The notes beneath the pieces were generated by a model. The model was given only the letters and a program-made list of their open reading frames with translations. It had not been told where the DNA came from and ran no database searches. Below, piece after piece: positions 41,284-49,456 of a DNA stretch of 64,000 nt (position 1 is its first letter; every line of letters begins with the position of its first letter). Source of the stretch: Monoplex corrugatus (Eukaryota > Mollusca > Gastropoda > Littorinimorpha > Ranellidae); NCBI GenBank assembly GCA_030674185.1, contig CM060307.1, positions 78,453,635-78,517,634 of the forward strand, given 5' to 3'. A program made the translations under genes and the position numbers.

Positions 41284-44200
41284 TTAACGCCTGGAGGAAT
41301 GGCAGGAGTCAGGGCGTGTGGCTGAGATGGGGTGTTGGGCCACCACAGCGGAAGCGATACCCCTGGACCCATCTTCGCGCAGACGGGAGACGTCGCGCAG
41401 GTAGAACTGGATGAAAGTGCCCGGGGAACGCCAGTACGCGGCGTCTAGGACGTTTTGGATGCTGGCATTGTGGATGACTGCCAGCGAAGAAGCCCATGCT
41501 CTGATCTCATGGGGCCTTGGGGAGAAGACAGCTAGCTCGGCGCTCGACCTGGCATACGCAGCCTTGATGACTTCCCTCAGCCATCGAGAGATGGACGTGC
41601 GTCTAATGTCCTTTCTATAGTTTTCGTTGTAAGAGAGAAAAAGGTGGCGCCGCTGCTGGCGAGAAGATTTCGTCCGCTTTCTGTACGCTCGCAGTGCGCG
41701 AACCGGGCAGAGAGTGCGATCCTCGTCGTCCGGAGCGAGGATAGACGTGAGGGGATGGATGTGGATGGCCGGCGAAGGAGAACCTGGAGACTGGTTCTTG
41801 GCCAAGAATTCCGGGAGTAGGCGGAGAGACATCGAGCCATCAGGTTCGAGAGCAACATCTCCGGGGAGACCACTAAGGGCGTGCACTTCGCTGCAGCGCC
41901 TCCCCGATGCGAGAGAGACGAGAAAGGCCGTCTTGAAAGAGAGGAACTTCAGGGAACACTCCCTGATGGGTTCGTAAGGGGGGAGTCTAAGGGATGAGAG
42001 GACGAGAAAGAGATCCCACGCCGGGGTTCGGCGGGGGTTCCTGGCTTCCTGGAGAGAAGCCCCTCTGACGAGATTCCGCAATAGAGGATCGTGCTCAAAG
42101 GACGGACCACCCAACTGACGGATGGTGGTGCAGATGGCCGCCCTGTGGACCTTCACTGAGGATGCGGAAAGCTTTTTCTCTGTGGACAGAAAGCCGAGGT
42201 AGTTGGCCAACTGCAAGCGAGAGGGTGAATGGGGTGACACCTCATTTGAGGTGCACCAAGAGACCCAGCCATTCCAGTGGGCATTGTACACCCCCTGTGT
42301 GCCCGGCCTGTGAGCTTGCTGCACAAGGCCGATTACGGCCGGGGACAGGCCTAATGAAGACATCGAGTCCCGCACAGCATCCAGGCGTGAAGGTTTAGAA
42401 CGTCTGGATTGCCGTGCGGAATGCCTGACCTGGGTTGGAGGATGGAGCGGCTCGATACCGCGAGTTTTAGCGGCGGCACATGGGACAGGTGCAAGTTCTG
42501 GGTACCATGCCTGTGCTGGCCATTTGGGTGCGACAAGGATTAATGTCGCTGCGTCCTCCCTGGCTTTCCTCAGCACTTTCCCCATAATGGGGAACGGGGG
42601 GAAGGCATAGCCGATGAGGTTCGACCATGGAATGGATAGGGCATCTACAGCCCAGGCCGCTGGGTCCGGAACTGGAGAGACGTACAAAGGGAGGCGGTGA
42701 TTGAACCTGGTGGCAAAGAGGTCCACGTGTGGTTTGAACCATGCTGCCCATACTGGCTCCAGGACTGCATGGACCAGTGTCCATTCCGATGGAAGAATCA
42801 TGTGGGATCTGCTGAGAGAGTCCGCAAGTATGTTGATCTTCCCCGGGACATGCTTTGCTGAGAGCTGAATCGAGTGTTCCTCGCACCAGATGAGGAGCTG
42901 TTCCGCTCTCCGAGACAAGGAGTGGGAGCGGGCGCCCCCTTGCTTGTTGATGTAACAAGCTACTGTGGTGTTGTCCGTGTTGATGCGGACATGTTTTCCC
43001 TTCAGAAAGGGGAGAAACTCCCCGAGTGCCAGGCAAACTGCCTCCAGTTCCAACATGTTTATGTGGCAGGGCATGAGGTCGGTCGACCACCGACCTGCGG
43101 CTGTCAGCGTGCCGACATGGGCTCCCCACCCGGAGGTGGACGCGTCCGTGAACAAGTGCTCCTGAGGAGGGGGCAGTGTGATGGGGACTCCCTGGGCCAG
43201 GCGTGACTGGGAGCGCCATTTGGTCACTGCTGATATGAACCAAGGGCCCAGGTGGACCGGGAGGTCCCATGGCTGAAGCGACTGTGACCAACGCTTCCTG
43301 AAGCCGCGTTGGAATTGCCGCTTGAGAAGACGACCCAGTGGCACTAGGGGTGCCAGCGACTCCATAAGGCCCAGTAGGGAGGCCAGCTTCCTTGCTGGCG
43401 CTTGGAGTTGGGGGAGCAGTTGGGCTAAGAGGCCCTGAAGGCGCAGTAAGCGCTGGGGAGACGGGGTGACCCTCCACTTGGAGGTGTCGAAGGACATGCC
43501 CAGGAACTGGAATTGTTTGGAGGGAGTTAGGTCCGACTTCTCCTCGTTGCAGACAAAGCCCAGGTTGTGACAGAGTTGCAGGACCTGGGATGCTTGTTGC
43601 GCACACTGTTCTTTGGAGGAGGCGAGTAGAAGCCAATCGTCTAGATAGGCCTTGAGGCGGATGCCCCTCTCCCGAACATGCATGCAGAGTTCCCTCGCCA
43701 CCTTCGTGAAGAGCCAAGGGGCGGGTGCCAGACCGAAGGGCAGTGCCCTGAATTGGAAGATCCGGTTCCTCCAGACGAATCTGAGGTACTTCCTGTCCCT
43801 GGGGTGAATGAGGAGATGGAAGTATGCATCCTTGAGGTCGATGGATATCCCCCAGTCGCCCGGGTGCAAGGCCTCGCGGATGGACATAGGGGTCTCCATA
43901 CGGAAATGGAGGACGCGGAGGAACCGGTTTAGGGAGGAGAGGTCCAGGACGGGCCTCCAGCCCCCCGAAGTTTTGGGGACCACAAAGATGCGTCCATAGA
44001 ATCCCGGGGACGCAGCGAAGGAAACTTCCTCCGTAGCCCCCTTGGCTAACATCGAAAGAACCTCCTGATCCAGGGCCTGCGAGGCCGAGCGATCTTGAGG
44101 AAGTGCGAAAGCAGGGGGAGAGAGCGTGAGAGGAGCCTTCCTTGGGCCCCAAGGAAGGCGGAACCCCGACCTGATCACCCGCAGGGCCCACGGGCTGGCG

Positions 44201-44286
44201 GGCAGCCTCTCCCACGCGTCGATGTGTCTGGAGAGACTGCCCACAGGATCGCCCGTGGGGGGTGATGGCCTCAGGCCGGGGGTGAG
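41284..44286 (-). CDS. DIRS pol: reverse transcriptase, RNase H, tyrosine recombinase
   Basis: Continuously open from the codon after the gag TGA to the stop at 41284, about 1000 codons. RT motifs include GFYGRIFVVPKTSGGWRPVL, SIDLKDAYFHL and the catalytic YLDDWLLLA. RNase H motifs are FTDASTSGWGAH, LELEAVCLAL and NTDNTT. The tyrosine recombinase spans roughly the last 330 residues: SGRRCSEVHAL (Arg), RPHEIRAWASSLA (His..Arg), AAYWRSPGTFIQFYLRD (Tyr). The first codon usable as a start by rule is GTG at 44244; the first in-frame ATG is only near residue 130, so expression may depend on gag (see findings). It appears intact. Confidence 0.95.
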   Translation of the reverse strand, partial: LTPGLRPSPPTGDPVGSLSRHIDAWERLPASPWALRVIRSGFRLPWGPRKAPLTLSPPAFALPQDRSASQALDQEVLSMLAKGATEEVSFAASPGFYGRIFVVPKTSGGWRPVLDLSSLNRFLRVLHFRMETPMSIREALHPGDWGISIDLKDAYFHLLIHPRDRKYLRFVWRNRIFQFRALPFGLAPAPWLFTKVARELCMHVRERGIRLKAYLDDWLLLASSKEQCAQQASQVLQLCHNLGFVCNEEKSDLTPSKQFQFLGMSFDTSKWRVTPSPQRLLRLQGLLAQLLPQLQAPARKLASLLGLMESLAPLVPLGRLLKRQFQRGFRKRWSQSLQPWDLPVHLGPWFISAVTKWRSQSRLAQGVPITLPPPQEHLFTDASTSGWGAHVGTLTAAGRWSTDLMPCHINMLELEAVCLALGEFLPFLKGKHVRINTDNTTVACYINKQGGARSHSLSRRAEQLLIWCEEHSIQLSAKHVPGKINILADSLSRSHMILPSEWTLVHAVLEPVWAAWFKPHVDLFATRFNHRLPLYVSPVPDPAAWAVDALSIPWSNLIGYAFPPFPIMGKVLRKAREDAATLILVAPKWPAQAWYPELAPVPCAAAKTRGIEPLHPPTQVRHSARQSRRSKPSRLDAVRDSMSSLGLSPAVIGLVQQAHRPGTQGVYNAHWNGWVSWCTSNEVSPHSPSRLQLANYLGFLSTEKKLSASSVKVHRAAICTTIRQLGGPSFEHDPLLRNLVRGASLQEARNPRRTPAWDLFLVLSSLRLPPYEPIRECSLKFLSFKTAFLVSLASGRRCSEVHALSGLPGDVALEPDGSMSLRLLPEFLAKNQSPGSPSPAIHIHPLTSILAPDDEDRTLCPVRALRAYRKRTKSSRQQRRHLFLSYNENYRKDIRRTSISRWLREVIKAAYARSSAELAVFSPRPHEIRAWASSLAVIHNASIQNVLDAAYWRSPGTFIQFYLRDVSRLREDGSRGIASAVVAQHPISATRPDSCHSSRR

Positions 44287-44289
44287 TCA
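44287..44289 (-). other. In-frame UGA between DIRS gag and pol
   Basis: The junction reads CCC CAA TGA CTC ACC on the minus strand. Both ORFs use the same frame and nothing but this stop separates them. UGA followed by C is the leakiest class of stop context (general knowledge). Confidence 0.8.
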
Positions 44290-46413
44290 TTGGGGGTTGG
44301 CCGGCTGAGAGGGAGCCGGCCTGCGGGCCTTAGGCCGGGCCACCGGCCTGCCCGAATGCTGTTGCGGTCTCCTGTGCCCTTGGGGCCTGGGATCGGCCCG
44401 AAACTTGGTGTGGGTGGGCCTGTTTGGCGGGTAGGCCGCTGGAGCCGGGCGCTTCACGGCAGGGCGAGAGGGCCTCGAATGGAGGGCGAGGTCCCTTTTT
44501 ATGTCCGCCTGGTGCTTCAGGACGGCCTGAACATGGTTCCCGAAGAGGGAGCCCGGCTGGACGGGCACCGCGCGCAAGGAGGCCCTTGCCGACGGTGAGG
44601 TGGCAACCGAGGATGCCGCGAGAATGGCATCCCGCCTCGCCATGACGGCGTTCAGATACGTGCGTGCTTGCGATTCGGCCACGGATCTGAGCCCCTGCGC
44701 CATGGCCTGGATAAAGGCCACGATGGTTGCCTGGTCAGGCGCCTGGCGGAGCGTGAAGGACTGCTGGTTGGGGTCCTTCAGGGCTTCCCCTAGGCCGCCC
44801 AAGAATGAGTCCAGGGCGGAGGTTGCCGCCAGCCCCCGTCTCGCGTTCTCCTCCCATTCCGTCAAGCATTTCTCCGTGATGGAGATATGCTGCGGCTGGG
44901 CCCGAGAGCGATCGTTCACAAGGAGGAGGTTCTCCTGTGTGAGCGAGAGGGGAGCGTCAGGGATAGGCCCATGGGCCATGAAGGGCTTCCGCTGGAAGGG
45001 GAGCGGTGCCGGCTTCAGGAATTTCCTGAAGGGCAAGGCTCCCGGGAAGTCAGGCACAGATCCTGGAACGAAATCTTGTGCCTCTTTCCCCCTGGCGGTG
45101 TCCTGGGCTTGCCTGAGGCAGTCAGCCACCATGTCGGACTGTTTTAGCAAGGAGGCCCGTGGGACTGAGGTAGGGTGAGCGCTGAAAAGGCGCTCGGCCG
45201 AGCCAAGCTTGGGAGCCTTGGGCTCTGGCACAGTGGACACCGCCTCCGGTGTGAGTTGTGCCAGCCGGTCCATGGCATCCTGGAAGCAGAATGCCATGTG
45301 GGCAGGGGCCTCATCCTCTGAGGCTGAGTCCGAGTCCTCTGGCCCGCCTATGGAGGGGGCGAGAGTCTGCGGAGAGTCTGACCGGGGTGCCACGGTTGTG
45401 GGACCCGGGTCAGAGCCCCCAGGAGGCAGCCCCGGTGTTGTGTCCAACACGGGTGGTGCCGGGGGGGCTGGGCAGGGTGAGTCCTGCGCTGGTGGGGCGC
45501 CGGGCATAAAGCCGGGCCACCACGTGCATCCCGTGGCCGAGGCCGGGGGAAATCCCAAGGATGGGTGCCACGGTACCATGTGCGGTGCCATGGGATGCGG
45601 CATGGGCTGAGCCCAAGGGGCATCAGGACCCTGACCCCATGAAGGGTAGGGCCTGGCCCGGTCCCCAGTGCCCAAAGGGCCAGCCTGCTGGGGGCGGCTA
45701 GGCATGTGCCAAGGCGCCCAAGTGCTCTGTCCGGAATGGGACAGAGATGTGGCAGCCCGCCATGGGTCGCTTGGTAGTTGCCAAGGCGCCCAAGTGCTCT
45801 GTCCGGAATGGGACAGAGAGGTTGTGGCGGGTGCAGCAGCAGGCTGTGGGGGAGGAAGGGAGACAACCGGGGCGGATCGACGATCTGACGCCCGTAAGGG
45901 TGGGGTTGTCTCCCTTGGCCCACCTGGCGAACCAGGGGGTGTCCCGCCTGGCGAACCAGGGGGTGAGCCGGTTCCGCTCACATTACGGTCCATCTTGCCT
46001 CCCGAAGGAGACCCATGCCCAATGCGCCCATCAGCCATGGAGGCTGAAACAGTACCAGCAGAACCGGAGTTAAGCTGTACGAAGGGGGCGAGCACAGAAT
46101 CGACAGAACCGGAGTTGAGTCGATCCCCGTGCCGGGCAGTGTGAGGGCCGTAAAATGCCGAAAATTCAACTGAGCCGGAGCTGAGTTGAGGGCTCGTGGT
46201 CACCGCAACCGAACCGTAGCTGGGTTGCGATGACTTGTCGATAGTGTGAAAGAGAGAAGACGTAAAAGGGAGAGACGAAGTTGAAGAGAGAGCGGTTTGT
46301 GCACCGGTGGAACCACCCCTTTGTGGGTTTGAGAATTCGGCGGACGAAATCTTCTTAACCCTCGCTTTGCCACCCAATCGCTTCACATAAGTTTCTCCCT
46401 TAAACGAAAACAT
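44287..46413 (-). CDS. DIRS ORF1, gag-like protein, 708 aa
   Basis: ATG at 46413 (MFSFKGETYVKRLGGKARVK). The N-terminal 300 residues are low-complexity, rich in S, G and P, with two copies of LSHSGQSTWAPW and repeated LNSGS motifs. The middle holds acidic EDSDSASEDEAPAHMAFCFQ. The C-terminal half is more structured (DMVADCLRQAQDTARGKEAQ, FIQAMAQGLRSVAESQARTY) and ends basic (SRPSRPAVKRPAPAAYPPNR), suiting RNA binding. Family identity is inferred from position and composition; no zinc knuckle is present. It ends in TGA at 44287-44289, in the same phase as pol. Confidence 0.85.
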   Translation of the reverse strand: MFSFKGETYVKRLGGKARVKKISSAEFSNPQRGGSTGAQTALSSTSSLPFTSSLFHTIDKSSQPSYGSVAVTTSPQLSSGSVEFSAFYGPHTARHGDRLNSGSVDSVLAPFVQLNSGSAGTVSASMADGRIGHGSPSGGKMDRNVSGTGSPPGSPGGTPPGSPGGPRETTPPLRASDRRSAPVVSLPPPQPAAAPATTSLSHSGQSTWAPWQLPSDPWRAATSLSHSGQSTWAPWHMPSRPQQAGPLGTGDRARPYPSWGQGPDAPWAQPMPHPMAPHMVPWHPSLGFPPASATGCTWWPGFMPGAPPAQDSPCPAPPAPPVLDTTPGLPPGGSDPGPTTVAPRSDSPQTLAPSIGGPEDSDSASEDEAPAHMAFCFQDAMDRLAQLTPEAVSTVPEPKAPKLGSAERLFSAHPTSVPRASLLKQSDMVADCLRQAQDTARGKEAQDFVPGSVPDFPGALPFRKFLKPAPLPFQRKPFMAHGPIPDAPLSLTQENLLLVNDRSRAQPQHISITEKCLTEWEENARRGLAATSALDSFLGGLGEALKDPNQQSFTLRQAPDQATIVAFIQAMAQGLRSVAESQARTYLNAVMARRDAILAASSVATSPSARASLRAVPVQPGSLFGNHVQAVLKHQADIKRDLALHSRPSRPAVKRPAPAAYPPNRPTHTKFRADPRPQGHRRPQQHSGRPVARPKARRPAPSQPANPQ

Positions 46414-46509
46414 AGGCAAGACACAAAAACAACAACGACAATCGATCGATCGCGTAGCGAAATCGAAAAATACTTAGCTGCTCAGAGCGTACGAGGCGAG
46501 CTGGAAGAT

Positions 46510-46665
46510 GGCTGCCGAGAAAAGAGGAAGAGCACCTGCGCATGCGCAAGACGTAGACACTCTCAGAGTTACTGTCCCTTCGGACTTTATTGTTACGAGG
46601 CAGAATTGGCAAACCGCTGCCGCTTATTGCATTTGTGAGCCACGGTATAGTATGTGTAATTAAAA
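46510..46665. repeat. DIRS 5' inverted terminal repeat
   Basis: Reverse complement of the other ITR over about 130 bp; the outer 20 bp (GTATGTGTAATTAAAA) are end-specific. It probably contains the promoter. TGCGCATGCGCA, an NRF1-type palindrome, occurs at about 46539-46550 and in the other ITR. Confidence 0.9.
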
Positions 46666-46675
46666 TGTAAATATT

Positions 46676-47664
46676 GTAAATAAAGGGAAGTTTGTAAGCA
46701 ATGAGTGTAAAGTTTTTTATACAAATATTGATGGATTAATAAACAAAAGAGAAGAATTATTGTTTTTGATAGAAGAAGAGGAACCAAGTATTGTTGCCAT
46801 CACTGAGTTTTTAAGCAAAAGTCAGTCAGATTATTTTTTAGCAGAATACACTATTCCTGGCTATACTGTATTTACCAATGCCAAACCTAAGAGGGGCGTT
46901 TTGATGTATGTTAAGACAAACCTGAATGCTCAGGAATGTATTAAACTTAACACGACACATTTTGAAGAATGTGTATGGGCACATTTTGTCACTAAAGATG
47001 GATTAAAAGTCCTACTGGGATGCATATATAAAAGTCCTAATACCACTTCAGAAAATGAAGAAAATTTATGTAAACTGTTAAACGATAAATATATATCCTC
47101 ATTTGACAAAGTTTGTATAATGGGAGATTTTAATTTTCCTAACATCGACTGGAAGGGAAAATGGACAGGTGTTAGGGATAACACATTCATTGAATGCTTG
47201 AATGATGCATATTTAATACAAATGGTAAAATCTCCAACTAGAAGAAGGGAGGGACAAAAATCAATATTCTTGACTTGGTGATAACAAATGATGAAGAATT
47301 TATATCTGAAATTAAAACATCATTATCCATAGGCAAAAGTGACCATGAGGTACTGATTTTCGAGCTGTATGTTCAAACACCCAAAACTCAAAATACCACA
47401 AATTATAAGTTTAATTTCAAAAGAGGAAATTATGCAAAGATGAAACGAGAACTGAGTCAGGAAGATTGGACAGTTTTAAATTCCATGGATGTTGATAAGA
47501 CTTGGGACACAATAAAAAATAAAATCCTACTTTCCATGGAACAAAATATACCAAAATTAAAAACCAGTGATAATGTAAAAACTAAACCACTGTGGATTAA
47601 CAAAAAAGTTTGGAGATTAATAAAAAAAAGAACCATTATCTTTTTAAGAAGTTTTAGAAACTAA
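46676..47664 (+). pseudogene. CR1-like LINE endonuclease region
   Basis: The frame gives KVFYTNIDGLINKREELLFL, PSIVAITEFLSKS, KPKRGVLMYVKTNLNAQ, VCIMGDFNFPNIDW (the GDFN motif of APE-type endonucleases), then after a one-base shift near 47270 SIGKSDHEVLIFEL (the SDH motif). The remainder to 47664 is the linker before RT. A conserved Glu and His are visible, but the protein is frameshifted. Confidence 0.85.
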
Positions 47665-47996
47665 AGTGGGGAAAGACTATCTTCATTATATAGCGATAAG
47701 AAACAGTTGTACGAAAGAAATTAAACGTGCAAAGAAAGAATATGAAAAAAAACCATATCTAAAGACTGTCAGTTTAATCCTAAAACTAAAAGATTTTGGA
47801 AATATGTGCAATCAAAGTGCAAAGCAAAAGTAGGTATTAGCCCATTGACTAAGGCTGATGGTGACACTGCATTATCCGACATTGATAAAGCAAATACCTT
47901 AAATAAATCTTTTGCTAGTGTACTTACAAAAGAGAACTTGGAAAATCTACATCTATAAATATAGCAAATTGGTCAGATGGCAAAACAATAACAGAT

Positions 47997-49157
47997 TTGG
48001 TAGTTACACCTGAGGCAGTTGAAAATAAGTTAAAGATGTTAAATGTAAATAAGGCTCAAGGACCTGATAATATTCATCCGAGGATTTTAAAAGAACTGAG
48101 TAAAGAACTATCTGTTCCATTCAGCATATTGTTTAATAAATCACTGGAAAGGGAAATAGTACCTACAGAGTGGAAGAATGCATACGTCACAGCTTTGTTC
48201 AAAAAGGGTACAAAAAGTGATCCTGGTAATTATAGACCAGTTAGCCTAACTTCAGTACCATGCAAAGTATTGGAATCTATAATAAGGGATGTTATAGTTG
48301 ATCACATGACTTTAAGTAAACTTTACACAGAATGTCAGCATGGTTTCCGACAACATAGAGCGTGCATTACCCAGTTATTACAAGTAATGAATTATTTTAC
48401 TAATCTATTGGACAAAGGAGAGAATATAGATATTATTTACTTGGATTTTAGAAAAGCGTTTGATTCTGTTCCGCATAAAAGATTGCTTATCAAACTGCAG
48501 TATAATGGAATTACAGGTAAGTTACTAGCTTGGATTAGAGACTTTTTAAAAGATAGAAAACAGTTAGTTAGAGTTGGAAATGATTACTCTAAATATACAG
48601 ATGTACTGAGTGGTATACCTCAAGAGAGTATACTTGGTCCTGTTCTTTTTACTATTTTCATAAACGATTTACCTCAGAAAATTAATAGTTTTTGTAAGAT
48701 CTTTGCAGATGACACTAAAATATACAATACATCTTCTAATCATAGTATATTGCAGAAGGATTTAGATACATTAGTCCATTGCTCAGAAACTTGGAATCTT
48801 TTCTTTAATGCTTCAAAATGTAAAGTCTTGTATTTAGGAAAAAGTAACCCATGTAACAAATATTCTATGATAAATGATGGTATTACCTGTGAAATAATAG
48901 AATGTTTAGAAGAAAAAGATTTAGGAGTAATATTTGATAAAAGTCTCAAATTTGATAATCACATTCAAAATGTTGTTAATAAATCAAACAAGTTGCTTGG
49001 AATCATAAAAAGAACATTCTCATACATAAACAGGGAGACATTTTTATATTTGTACAAAGGCTTAGTGAGGCCTCATTTGGAGTATGGTAACATTATTTGG
49101 TTTCCACATCTTAAAAGACAGTCAGCATTGATAGAGAAGATACAAAGAAGAGCTACT
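47997..49157 (+). pseudogene. CR1-like LINE reverse transcriptase, cut by Gypsy
   Basis: RT motifs include NKAQGPDNIHPRILKEL, NYRPVSLTSVPCKVLE, IIYLDFRKAFDSVPHKRLL, SGIPQESILGPVLFTIFIND and the catalytic KIFADDTKIY. The thumb contains DLGVIFDKSLKF and LVRPHLEYGN.IW. The element protein runs to IEKIQRRAT, where the Gypsy LTR begins (49158); the frame that continues to 49223 is LTR sequence. The segment before 47997 has stops. Confidence 0.9.
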
Positions 49158-49283
49158 TGTGATATTCTTGCACATAACAGTCTTGAGACAATGTCAGTTG
49201 TGTTGGCCCATTTAATCGTTTGAGTGGATCTCCTTCTCACGAGAGTTGTTCATATAAAGCAACTAAAGGGACATAATCCAACA
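49158..49283 (-). repeat. Gypsy 3' LTR
   Basis: Minus strand starts TGTTGGATTATGTCCC and ends GAATATCACA (TG...CA). It matches the other LTR apart from a few bases and a one-base indel (AATCG against AATTCG). A purine run AAAAGGGAGGG directly precedes it (49284-49294, minus strand). Confidence 0.95.
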
Positions 49284-49294
49284 CCCTCCCTTTT
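49284..49294 (-). other. Gypsy polypurine tract
   Basis: AAAAGGGAGGG immediately upstream of the 3' LTR on the minus strand, the plus-strand DNA primer site in the retroviral-type replication scheme. Confidence 0.8.
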
Positions 49295-49456
49295 AAGTTT
49301 TAACATGGTTTTCAACTTTTAACACACAATTTAAACAAAACTTATTAACTGTCTTTTGAAATAAACATTTTCCAAACAGTTCAACTTGTTGACCACAAAT
49401 TAAATGTTAATTTTGCGTTGCAAAACAATATCTGGAGAAGGAAACTGATAAAAAGT

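Larger units (their letters stand above)
40913..46665 (-). mobile_element. DIRS-type tyrosine-recombinase retrotransposon, structurally complete
   Basis: 5.75 kb, GC-rich, with all hallmarks of DIRS1-type elements. It has inverted terminal repeats at both ends with unequal outer extensions, an internal complementary region (41160-41250) that joins copies of both outer ends, a gag-like ORF and one pol ORF with RT, RNase H and tyrosine recombinase. There are no LTRs and no target duplication: CR1 sequence continues directly on either side. The overlap of the two ends is an AAAA/TTTT run. Both long ORFs are open. Confidence 0.95.

Noticed and set aside
42467..44308. 607-codon minus-strand frame and many plus-strand frames over 41.3-46.1 kb
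   Set aside because: Shadows of the GC-rich DIRS ORFs. They lack domain motifs, while the chosen frame has RT, RNase H and recombinase signatures.
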